Below, in pieces: positions 11,554-21,875 of a DNA stretch of 64,000 nucleotides. Location of the stretch: NCBI GenBank assembly GCA_037126765.1, contig JBBCBC010000002.1:49666889-49730888 (forward strand). Reading direction: 5' to 3'. Under the pieces are notes generated by a model. The model worked only from the letters and a program-made list of their open reading frames with translations. It was not told the DNA's origin and ran no database searches. The translations under genes and the position numbers were made by a program. Within the stretch, counting starts at the first letter, position 1. The number at the start of each line of letters is the position of its first letter. The DNA comes from Stenogyne calaminthoides (Eukaryota > Streptophyta > Magnoliopsida > Lamiales > Lamiaceae).

Positions 11554-12728
11554 ATGGCGTCACTCTGCAATTCCGTCCTACTTTCGCCCGCCGCTGTTCC
11601 CGCCAAAAGCTCAATCGCAAATGGCTTTATCCTACGCTCTGCTTCCGTTACCCTGCGCGGTCCCACGTTCTCGTTAACCGCAAAAAAGAAAAATTTGAGA
11701 CCTCCATTAGCAATCCAATCTCAGAAGTACGTTTATCCTGACCCCATCCCTGAGTCCGCAGCTGCTTGTAAGTCAAATTGCGATTTTTTTTCCTTGAAGA
11801 TTATAATATGTTATTAAATGATGATGTTTTCAGAAAATTGTAGGAGACACGGAAGTTTAAAGCCGAATTGCTAAAGAAACTTTCGAAGGAAAGAGGCATT
11901 TTTGGGGAGGATCTTCAAACGGTTGTCAATGTCTGCGCAGTGGTAATTGAAATCCGTTGGTTTCTGGTTGATATTTAGGGTTCTGTGATTACTATTCAAT
12001 GTGGATATGCTGCATTTTGAATTCCTCCAATTTGTTTGATATTATTCTTCTGTTTCTGACTGCTAATTTTTCATCAAATTTTGTCAAGCAAAATTGAGAT
12101 TATCATTAAAATTAACTTGATTGAATTTGAATTCAGATGTTAATTTTGCTTGAATGGTTACCTTTTCTCAATTAATTGATGATTTGGATAAAAAAAAAAA
12201 CAAACCTAGAGATGTCTCATACATCACCATAACAGTCGATTGGTTTGAATGTTGCATGAAGAACATACGCCAGATGACGAAACGGGACCTAGGACGTAGA
12301 AGATAATACAATGAGACACATGAATTATGTTCTTCTCTGCTGAGCTTTTTGTTCTAATAGTTACAGTATCAATCTTGGTATACCAAGTTTCAGATTATCA
12401 GATAGAGCAAAAGGCAGTTTTTTGTCATGAGCATATCTCTGCTTGGTGCTTTTAAATTGAATTTCTACATAGTGAAAGTTAACAATTAATCTTCCGAAAC
12501 AAACCTTTTTCACACTCTTTATTGTGATATCAGATATTCAGTGAATTCCTACACAAAGATTATGGAGGACCTGGAACATTGTTGATTGAGCCTTTCACAG
12601 ATATGATGGTGGCACTGAAGGAGAAAAATCTTCCTGGAGCACAAGTAGCTGCTCGAGCTTCGTTATTGTGGGCACAAAACTATGTCGATCAGGATTGGGA
12701 AGATTGGAACTCTAAACCACACAAATGA
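11554..12728 (+). CDS. Small chloroplast protein resembling PRIN2 (exon 1/2 phase unresolved)
   Basis: Three exons are recognisable: 11554 to about 11776, about 11839-11942 and 12534-12728. Exon 1 has a Ser/Ala-rich plastid transit peptide followed by KYVYPDPIPES; exon 2 has ETRKFKAELLKKLSKERGIF; exon 3 has EFLHKDYGGPGTLLIEPFTD and AARASLLWAQNYVDQDWEDW. The conserved YPDPIPE, YGGPGTLL and WAQN-VD-DW blocks resemble the plastid redox/transcription protein PRIN2; the name rests on recall and is tentative. Exon 2 to 3 is in phase. Exon 1 to 2 is not: the only good donor (GCTGCTT|GTAAGT) leaves one base, while the acceptor TTGTAG|GAGACACGG needs a complete codon. A one-base indel, or a missed splice site, is implied. 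Confidence 0.65.
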
Positions 12729-13240
12729 TGAATCAAGATGTTTGTTTATCTATCTCACTTTATTCATTCGGTTGAGAATGCAAATGCGGAGGAGTTGAAA
12801 TATTGAAATTGTGCTACTAAAACTGTACTAGTTATCAAGAAAGAGGCTCTACTTTGCCTTATCTCTTGTCTTAGCTATACAAAGGATTATTGATCCACAT
12901 TTCTCAAGGTCAAGATTTTGCAATTAACAGCATCACATTAATTTTCTCTACGTCCTCCATTGATGATTTCAGCTTCCAGCCTCGGAAATGCTAATTAAGG
13001 ATGGCCGCCATGATTTGGCAGGATTTGTCGATCTTGATCTCTGTTTATGTCTCTGAGTGCTTTTGTCCTGAACATTGTCAATGTATACTTTAGTATAATT
13101 TATTCAAAAACATGGTGATTTTTTATTAATTAAGAATTCAACTTTGCATTCTTCTCTCCCCAGTTGCTATCTAGCTCATTGCAGTCGAAAAGTGGAGAAT
13201 TTTAGTACATTCTCTGAGAAAATGCCATTTAAAAATATGA
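12729..13240. other. Convergent spacer with two 3' untranslated regions
   Basis: The left part is the 3' end of the PRIN2-like transcript and the right part the 3' end of the minus-strand PADRE gene. No other feature was seen. Confidence 0.4.
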
Positions 13241-13874
13241 TTACTGCAAATCTAGATGTTGTAAGTACCTTCAAACACTCTCTTGATCATATATAATGAG
13301 CTTATATTCTCTGTGTTCAATTGCTTTTGTAGAGAAAAGGTGAACCAGAAATGGCAGAAGATTACCTGATTGTTCTTCTCTAATGCAGATTGAGAACTGG
13401 TAATTTCCTTTTCTGACTTTATCAGCACATTTTCACCTGATTCTGTTTGGTTTCTCTCTGTTCTTGCATGCTTTTTCGCTTTAATCACTTGCATAACCTC
13501 TGCAACAAAATCTCATATTTCGGTAAAACTATCCAAAAACTCGAAAACTCAACCTTACAAAAAAAAACCCACAAAGCTGAAAATGCAAGAATCAAACCTT
13601 GATTTGTGACGAGGCGATATGCCCTCCCAAGAACTAAAGTATCACTAGGCCGGAGAAGCTTTACACGAGTATACCTGACGGTCTTTTTATCGTCTGAATT
13701 ATTAATCTCTTGTCCATCACCGGAAACTGGTAAGGGGATTATGAGAGTAACATAGTGGCCTGGATTCATTTTCATTACTTCACTAGCTGTGATAGGCCAA
13801 TACATCCTCTCCTGCTTCCCGTTCGGATGTTGTACCACTAGTGCAGCAGCATCCACTGCCTGACAATTCCCCAT
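13241..13874 (-). CDS. PADRE/DUF4228 domain protein, N-myristoylation-type start
   Basis: Exon 1 (13874-13598) and exon 2 (13499-13366) join in phase (NQ-EVMQVIKAKKHA) to give 137 residues. MGNCQAVDAAALVVQHPNGK followed by a YW-(I)TASEVMKMNPGHYVTL block and KLLRPSDTLVLGRAYRLVT is the standard DUF4228/PADRE N-terminal signature. The MGNC start is a likely myristoylation/palmitoylation site, so I prefer this ATG to the in-frame one nine bases upstream. The C-terminal part is Lys/Glu/Gln-rich and low complexity. The last junction is uncertain: CAG|GTAATC can splice to TTTGCAG|TAATC (13243), which ends the protein at once, or be read through for about 38 more residues. PADRE genes are often stress-induced; the molecular function is unknown. 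Confidence 0.78.
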
Positions 13875-13883
13875 CTCTCTCAA

Positions 13884-15267
13884 ATCACCCTTTGTTCTGT
13901 TGGGAATGTTTAGGAAAATGTTTGTGAATTGTGGTGTAGTGAGTGAGATAGATAAGGGGAGAGAAACTTGGAAACAAGAAAGGAGGTGATGTAATATTGG
14001 TCCCTTCCCTTTCTTAGTAGTCCCTCCCTGGTTTAAATTTATACTAGATTGGCCCTTTCTCTTGATTTAAGAATTATTAATCAATTTAATCCTTGCAAGA
14101 ATTAATTAGGATATTCATTTTGGATATGTATTAATGATTATTATTGTATTATTAGTTATTACATGGTATCATGGGGCGCCGGCAGGGTTTTTGATCAAAG
14201 ATTTTGGGACATTGCCACGTGGTTATTTGTGAAAGGTCCTGATCTTGTGTGTTATAGGGTGATGATTTGGCATTCTTGAAAATGAGCACTTTTGAATTTT
14301 GATGGATCTCTTTGTTTCTTGGCTTCACCAACATTAGTCAAAGTCAAACAAATGAAATCAGGCTTACCCCACTTGAAATTTACTTTTAATAATTACATTA
14401 TATTTATATTCTTTTATGGTCTTTGAAAATAGAGAAATAATTGGTGTCGACAAGATCCATGTTATTCAAAAATGGAGGAGTCATTTCTACATTTGATTAC
14501 AACCGGCCAAATAGTTATGTTCTCTATGTATATAATCTTATATATATCTCAAATAGTTGTAAGTTCCCATATAAGCACTTAGTTTTAGACACATGTTGCT
14601 TGGAAACATGAAGTCAACTTTTAGGTGTGTGTAATACTAGTTTTATTATCTATATTCCTTCCTTATGTAAGTTACATTTGTCACTAAATTTAGGCCATGT
14701 TTATGTAGGTTACATTTGTCACTACATTTGCACAATGCAGATGAAGTAACATTATTTTCTGTTTTTAAGAATTTAGAAATATTATTTTCGAAAAAAAAAA
14801 TTTAGAAATATTGACATATGTAGGGCAAGGGCAACAACATCTAGTGGTATATGCACTGGTTAATTAATTATAGAGAAACCAATATGTGCATATTTAAATT
14901 GGATATCAATAACTTTTATCCCTTATTTTAGACTTTTTAGTCCACCATTTTGGTTCTTTAAGTTGTCTAATATCATGATAATTTAAGCACTAAAGTTAGA
15001 TCTGTCATAAACTGCAAAGTGGCAGCATTTAGATTTCTGTGAAGATGCTCTACTAAAGTATTAAGCATAATTAAGAGGTTTTCACTTTATTAACATGCTC
15101 CATTAAAACTCCTTTTTATGTGTGGGATTATTATTTAAATAAATAATCTTGTTTTGAGACTCATTTAGAAGGATTCGAGGCTTTGCGATTCATTTCACTT
15201 TTGGCTTTTAAATCGTAGATTTTAAATTTCCAGTACAATCTACATCTAAAAAAACTTATATAACTCC
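13884..15267. other. Upstream region of PADRE gene and spacer
   Basis: The first 150 bases upstream of the start codon are purine-rich leader (GAGAGAAACTTGG). The rest is AT-rich with no supported gene or clear repeat up to the LINE insertion. Confidence 0.4.
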
Positions 15268-15278
15268 ATTATTACTAC

Positions 15279-18200
15279 TTTTTTTTTAAAAAAAATCAGA
15301 GAATTAGCTTTTATTATTGCAAATGCAGATGGTGTTCGGCAGCCCAACCACAAAATTCGGTGGGTCTAACCAACAAAAAGAGCTTTCGAAAAACCGAGAA
15401 GCTCGAGCAAACTCGTGAGCCATATTATTGACATCTCTTCTAACAAAATGAATGGAAAAACCCGGGCGTATATTCAAAATATGCTTATCCTCGCCCACAT
15501 AATCATAGAACACTGACACTCCCCCAGAAGCCGAGCAAATAGCATCGACCACCAATTTAGAGCCCCCTTTAATCATAACATTCTCCAACTCCAAAGACTG
15601 GATCCAGGACAAGGCCTCATAGAAACCCATGGCCTCTCCCTCGTCAACCTCCATGCGGCCTTGAAGCACCATTGTTTTAACCATAACAAAAGTTCCAAAA
15701 TCATCATGTATAACTAGCCCTACCCCCGTCTGATTAGTATCGTAAAAAAAAACGGCATCAACATTTAATTTCCACTTACCCACAACTGGTGCATGCCACA
15801 CTTTACATACCTGCGCTGAATTTTGCTGTGTTGCCAAGGAACCTGATCGTGAGCTGGTTACTTTCGCCCACTCAGTCAAATAACATAGCCTCAGTAGGAG
15901 ACTTGTTGTGGCCCGTCCATACCATATTATTGCGCTCTTTCCAGATTTGCCATAAGAACATGCAACAAGCTTATAGCCCGATTTCACTGTGTAGTCTCCT
16001 TTCCGATCATGGTGCCAGACAAGTTTATCAATACTCCCAGCCGGAGATATGACCGTCCTCAAGATATTGTGGGAATCATGGTGGTCAAATAATGCCGAGA
16101 TAAGCTCCACGTCCCATTGTCGAGTCCCCGAATTAATCAATTCATGAACTCGCATGTCTTCCAACCCCGGAGTACAGACCGTTTGTATCATAAAATTCCT
16201 TTCATTATTCAGCCACGGGCAACCCCAAACTCTGACTTGCGAACCAGAACTTATTTTCCATCTCGCCCCTGTGCGAACTAGACCTTGACTAGCATGTATA
16301 CTCGTCCATGTGTAGTTAGGATTACCTCATATCCGCGCCTCCAGAAAACTTATATTAGGGAAGTACCGAGCTTTTAACACTCTACAAACAAGGGAATCCG
16401 ACTCATAAAGGAGACGCCACCCCATCTTGCCAAGGAGAGCTATATTAAATAAGTGTAGATCCCGGAAACCTCTTCCACCCACCGACTTTCCTATACATAA
16501 GCTCTCCCACCTTATCCATTTGACTCCCTTAGAACTATCGCCATTGCTTTCCCACCAAAACTTATTAAGCATCACATGCAATTCGTCTAAAAGAGTGTTT
16601 GGGAGCAAGAAAGTCGTCATGCAGTACGTAGGAATTGCTTGCGCTGCCGCCTTTATTAACACTTCCTTGCCAGCTTTCGATAACTTCTTCCATCTCCAAC
16701 CTTGAAGCTTTGACCAAAGCCTCTCCTTTATATAGTTAAAAATAGCTTTTCTTACCCCGACCCACAAGTGATGGTAGGCCCAAGTATTTCCCTGTATTCA
16801 AGGGCTGGAAAACTCCAAAAATCCCCTTTATAACATTGCCACAGTTTTCAGTGACATTCTGGCTAAAGAAAAGCCCGGACTTGTCATAATTGATCGCTTG
16901 TCCCGACACATGCTCATAATCCGTCAAAACTTACTTCAGATTTAAACACCCACCTTCTGTTGCATTGCAAAATAAGAGGCAATCGTCAACAAATAACAAA
17001 TGTGAAATCGCCGGTGGCCCCCTTACACACCCGGTTGCCATGCAAGTGTCCTAGTTAGTTTGCTCTATTAAGAGCAGCAGATAAGCCCTCCGTGCATAAG
17101 ATGAAAAGATATGGTGAAAGAGGATCCCCCTGTCGAAGTCCTCTCCCCGGTTCAATCAGCCCCACAATATCATCATTGACTTGGATAAAATATTTGACTG
17201 TCCGAACACACATACACATCCATCCTCTCCATTTTTCCCCGAAGCCAAGTTTACACAATATCTTGTCAAGATACTCCCAGTCAACCCGATCATACACTTT
17301 ACTAATGTCAATCTTCATTGCCACATCCCCCCGCATGCCTCTTCGTCTGTTCTTCATAGCATGAATTATCTCGAAAGCGACTAACACATTATCCTGTATA
17401 GCCCGTCCAGAAACAAAGGTCGATTGGGCCTTATCAACCAAACCCGGGAGGACACTCTTGAGCCGGTTGCTCAAGACCTTTGACACGATCTTATATAGGA
17501 CATTACATAAAGAAATGGGTCTCAAATCCTTCACCGTCTGGGGACTCTCAACCTTTCCGGGATTAAAATCACATTTGTGTGGTTCAAGTTACTTGGAAAA
17601 ACACCATCAGTGAGCCATTTCACCCCTTCAGTAAAAACGTCCTCTCCTTCAGTATCCCAACATTTCTGGAAGAAGGCTGGGTTAAACCCATTAGGTCCTG
17701 GTGTCTTGTCCGGGTGCATCTGATGGATTTCCTGTTTAAATTCTTCCATCGAAAAATCCCGAACTAGGTCGTCATTCTGTTCGGCAGATATAACACTAGT
17801 AACCAACTCCAAAAACTGGTCCCCCAGGACCACATTATCACCTGCTGTAAATAAAGTAGAGAAATAGTCCCCTACCAATGAACATAGCCCGACCTGGCCT
17901 TCAACCCAAACTTCACCATCATCTTTCAGTTTGACAATCTTATTCATTTTTTCCGAGAAGTAGCAGTTTGGTGAAAAAACTTGGAGTTCACGTCTCCATC
18001 TCTAAGCCAAAAAACCTTGGCCCTTTGCTTCCAAAAACTCTCCCACTGTATAAGAAGTACTCACATCGTGCCTCACGGTAGCAAACTCTACTATAAGAAC
18101 TCTGATAAACCTGGAGAGTCTTAATTCTTTCCTCGAGCTAACGTTTTTGCAGCCTGAAATTCTAGTCCGCCTTTGATCCCCACAAAGACAGGGTTTCACC

Positions 18201-18883
18201 AGTTGCATTAAGACGACTCAAAATATCCAAGTCGTGGAATCTAGTCCAGCTTCTCCGAACCACCAATTTCAATCATTCTCAAATAACCATTTGTTTTCAA
18301 AACAGAAGCTACGCTTCTTCACTCGCAATGCCATCGGACTAGTATCTAGAAAAATAGGGTTATGATCGGATGTCGGGGCCACCAGGTTTGAGAGAATGCT
18401 CTCGGAAATCTTGCATGCCAACTAGGGGTTCCCATAGCTCGATCTAAGCGTTGTTCAACCACATTCTCAGGATCTCTACCCCTAAACCAAGTAAATTGAT
18501 AATCGGTTAAAGGAACATCAGTAAGATGACAATCTGTTACTGCTTCCCGAAAACCCCAAAAGAGCCATTGTGGATGTTCCACCCCTCCTCCTCTTATCTG
18601 CCGCCGTTAACAAATCATTGTAGTCCCCGATACATAACCACAGATTATTATTCACCCCCGCGAGTTGCCTGAGTAAATTCCAAGATTGTTGTTTCCTATT
18701 CCTTTCCGGGAAACCATAGTAACCAGTTAAACGCCAAACACCATTAGAATCATCCACATTCAAATCCACATGATTGTTAGAATACGACAAAACCGAAACG
18801 TGTGAATTATTATTCCATAAAGCAGCAATACCACCACTATGACCAATACGGTCCACAGTAAAACAAGAATCATAAACGTGCGA
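15279..18883 (-). mobile_element. 5'-truncated LINE (L1-type) with 11-bp target-site duplication
   Basis: The minus-strand element begins inside the endonuclease domain (HVYDSCF...RIGHSGGIAALW) at 18883 and ends at 15279 with an A-rich tail, seen as a T run on the plus strand. It is flanked by identical 11-bp direct repeats ATTATTACTAC at 15268-15278 and 18884-18894, the hallmark of target-primed reverse transcription. The 5' truncation removes ORF1 and the start of the endonuclease. Stops, frameshifts and an internal deletion make it inactive. Confidence 0.9.
15304..18883 (-). pseudogene. Broken LINE ORF2: endonuclease, reverse transcriptase, RNase H
   Basis: Domains in order on the minus strand: endonuclease remnant (18883-18346; CIGDYNDLL motif and TDYQFTWFRGRDPENVVEQR), reverse transcriptase (about 17950-16930; PGPNGFNPAFFQKCW, LRPISLCNVLYKIVSKVLSN, QSTFVSGRAIQDN, GLRQGDPLSPYLFILC, then FVDD in place of the usual F/YADD), the thumb region (16927-16327; TGKYLGLPSLVGR, WRWKKLSKAGKEVLIKAAAQ) and a C-terminal RNase H (about 15850-15304; WKLNVDA, AHEFARA). 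Several frameshifts separate these blocks. The zinc-knuckle region is missing: the frame jumps from DYTVKSGYKL directly to a KERNNMVW segment, so an internal deletion occurred. Not functional. Confidence 0.88.
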
Positions 18884-18894
18884 ATTATTACTAC

Positions 18895-19530
18895 ATCAAT
18901 CACTCATACACATTGATTTAATATAAAATAAAATTTCACCATATCAAAATCTAAAAAAATAAATATATAAATTCACTATTCATTAGTCTTTCAAATACAT
19001 ATAATTTCAAAATCTAGATTTCATCCGCAACTATAATATACTAAAAGCAAACATACCCCTTTTTGTTTCAATTTCAAGTAACTAAACGTACTTTTAAAGC
19101 TAAAGAAAGCTTAATCGCAAATGTTTTTTTTTTTTTTCAAAAAAATCAAGTTTCAAGCATGTGTTTGTTGCTTACAAGTTAGGATTCACATTAAAAGTTA
19201 TTCTCCTACGTTTTTTATCTCTCCCTTGAAAGATTAGAGTATTAATATGAAATACAATGTTTTACGTACTAATTAAAAGTTCAATTTCAGTACAATATTG
19301 AACTAAATGTTGGGTTTCTACTGGAACCGGATTTTAAAATAAATTTGTATAATCCCCCTAACAAAATATTTTGTCTTACAATTTCATGATGAGATGAAAC
19401 ATAATTTGGACATTGCAGCTTTAACATTGTGAAAATGATGAGTGTTAATTTGTACTAAATTGTACATCATCTCAAATATAAGTCTGTCTCATTTGAATTT
19501 TTGTCTTTTTTTTTTTAGATATTCTCACAA
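18895..19530. other. AT-rich spacer right of the LINE
   Basis: No gene was found. A copy of the dispersed GTCTCAT repeat lies at 19385-19490. Confidence 0.4.
19385..19490 (+). repeat. Dispersed GTCTCAT-family repeat, copy 4
   Basis: GATGAGATGAAACATAATTT, GGACATTGCAGCTTTAACAT, AGTGTTAATTTGTACTAAAT and CATCATCTC follow the family order. GTCTGTCTCATTTGAATTTT follows at the end. Confidence 0.55.
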
Positions 19531-19717
19531 TTTTAACTTTCAGAAAAAATACTTTTAAACTGTTACTAGTAGAATATGATTTTAACTTCAGAAAAATACT
19601 TTTAAACTGTTACTAGTAGAGTATGATTTTAACTTCAGAAAAATACTTTTAAACTGTTACTAGTAGAGTATGGTTTTAACTTCAGAAAAATACTTTTAAA
19701 CTGTTACTAGAGTATGC
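19531..19717 (+). repeat. 47-bp minisatellite, four copies
   Basis: Units start at 19531 (49 bp), 19580, 19627 (47 bp each) and 19674 (44 bp, lacking one TAG). The unit runs TTTTAACTTCAGAAAAATAC, then TTTTAAACTGTTACTAGTAG and AGTATGA. Copies are nearly identical, so the array is recent. Confidence 0.9.
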
Positions 19718-20619
19718 AAGCACCCCGATTCTATACAAGAATCAATTGATTTTAGCTGTTGGAATATGTGCACTTTTTTTTTTCTTCTGAATCTCATCAA
19801 TTATACAGGCTTAACTCTTAACAAAGATCTTTGACTTTTGAAAACCAGTGTTTTTTCCTTTTCTTTTTTTTGAAACCTTGGTTTTTACCTTGAACCACTT
19901 GAAACCCCAAACTAGGTTTTAAATAGGATAAATATACATATATGCATAAAAAAGATATATATGACTCACATGTCTGATGTAGCAAATATTGTATGTATAT
20001 GTAAGCCATGTGAAATGTTGGGGATCTTATTCCTTTTGAACTGAATAATTTCCTGTCCAAACATGGCCTTAATTGGGATGCACAACCCGTTTATATTAAA
20101 TGTTTTAGTTTATTTCACGAAATTCCTTGTGGACTGGTCTGAAAATTACACAATTTTTTTATTGGTTTATTAAATAAAGTTAGCTCTATTTTTTAAGATT
20201 CGAGTTCATCGTGAATAGTATTATAAGTATGTATGCACATTTGAAGAAAATGATCAATAATCTTGGTAAAGAAAACTTTAATAATTATATCTAAAATTAA
20301 CCTAAATCGGACCTATATATCTAATTCATTATGTGGATATGGGCTCGCGTGACATAAAACAATTAAAAAATAATCAGTTTTATCATCAGTTTATGAATTC
20401 TTCTTCGACTTCTTTTGACCATGATATGATTATCTTCTGATTAAAAAATTATTATCTGTTATTACTTTGTAATTAATCAGTGTGTTAAAGGTCAACAAGC
20501 AGGCGTTCAGCTCGAGAAAAAGATTCTAGATATACTTTATCAATTATATGCAAGATTAAGAAATAATAGTAATCAAATTTGTAATGATAATGATAATAAT
20601 AACATACTAAAGTTGATTT
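19718..20619. other. AT-rich spacer
   Basis: No supported gene or repeat. Open frames here are short and unsupported. Confidence 0.4.
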
Positions 20620-20816
20620 TGTTAGCACCAACGACCCTGGATGGACCAAAATCCCCGCATTGGTATGATATTGTCCGTTTTGGTCAAGTCCACACGGATT
20701 TGTTTTTGGGCATCTTCCAAAAAGCTTTCGTACCAATTGAAATATTATTCATCCTAATAAACCCCATGATCCTTCCTATATTATTTCAATGTGTGATATT
20801 ATTTGATACCCCAACA
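20620..20816 (-). mobile_element. Solo-LTR-like dispersed sequence
   Basis: The 197-bp block starts TGTTAG and ends CCAACA, the TG...CA termini of LTRs, with flanking GATTT (20615-20619) and AATTT (20817-20821), a 5-bp duplication with one mismatch. The minus-strand reading TGTTGGGGTATCAA...GGATCATGGGGTTTATTA...GGACAATATCATACC resembles a short repeat that I recall as common in plant genomes. No internal primer-binding or coding domain is present. Confidence 0.5.
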
Positions 20817-20940
20817 AATTTCAATTCAGTTTTATTTGATATTCTACAGAGCTAGAGTTTTTTTTTTTTTAAAAAAGTATATTTAAACCCATTTAATAAT
20901 GATTAGGAACAAAAGTTGTTTTCAAATATATCATGTTGTC

Positions 20941-21230
20941 TTGTTACAAACGCTAGATTTTATCAAATAAAAGAAGCTGGACATAAATTTTATTTCCTTA
21001 TCATTCTCAACTAGAGCTGTGAGAATGGCCCGACCAGTTGAGACGATTCAAAACTTACTTCAACCCACATTTTTGTGGGTTGAAGCTGGACATTTTTGTC
21101 TTGTTACAAACGCTAGATTTTATCAAATAAAAGAAGCTGGACATAAATTTTATTTCCTTATTTTCAACTAGAGTGGGTTTTGAGCCGACTCAAAACTTAC
21201 TTCAACCCACATTTTTGTGGGTTTTGGCGG
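20941..21230 (+). repeat. Direct duplication (160-bp offset) spanning the hAT 5' junction
   Basis: The segment starting TTGTTACAAACGCTAGATTT at 20941 recurs at 21101 and stays nearly identical through AAGCTGGACATAAATTTTAT, the TTCTCAACTAGAG junction and AAAACTTACTTCAACCCACA. The copies cover about 60 bp of host flank plus the first part of the hAT element, so the duplication postdates the insertion. Confidence 0.8.
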
Positions 21231-21867
21231 GCTAACGCACTTTTGGTCGAAAACTACTCAACCCAACCCAATCCATAGCGGGTTGCGGGCTTGGTGAGCT
21301 AGCCCGTTGGCTTTTTTAAATAAAATTTTATTTTTTTACATGTATTATTTATAATAAATTTTAGAGTGGGTTTTCGATAAAACTTGTTAATATCATTATT
21401 TTTTTTATCAATACACTTATAAACTAATAACACTTGTAAACTGAGATCATAACATTAAATGCTAGATGCATTAGTTTATAATAGTATTGGTATAATTTAA
21501 TAAGTGTAATGATATTAAATTAATAATATGAACATATTTCAAACTAGAGTTTGTGTAAATTTTAAGCATCATATGAACAATGTCTTAATGAATAATTAAA
21601 ACAAACAAAACTTACAATAAACTAAAAGATTAACCAACAATATCCACAAAATATTCGTAATTAATAAAACGCTTTTATATCTTGTGTACGTAAGTGAGAA
21701 ATAAATTATTTTTTGTATTTATATTTCTGTATTTTAATTAAATTTAATGATATTATTTTTAAAAAAAAAAATTAAAAGCCCACGGGCCAACCCAACCCAC
21801 TCCAACCCGCCCCATATACAGGGGGCCCGGGCCAGCTCAACGGGCCTGCCCCATTTTGACAGCTCTA
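21012..21867. mobile_element. Non-autonomous hAT-type element with 8-bp TSD
   Basis: The left end reads TAGAGCTGTGAGAATGGCCC and the right end, reverse-complemented, TAGAGCTGTCAAAATGGGGC. Both sides are flanked by the 8-bp direct repeat TTCTCAAC (21004-21011 and 21868-21875). TAG-beginning inverted repeats and an 8-bp duplication define the hAT superfamily. The 856-bp body has GGGTTG/CAACCC-rich subterminal segments and no transposase frame. Confidence 0.85.
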
Positions 21868-21875
21868 TTCTCAAC

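Noticed and set aside
20613..20855. 80-codon open frame
   Set aside because: It coincides with the solo-LTR-like repeat and has no protein similarity that I recognise.
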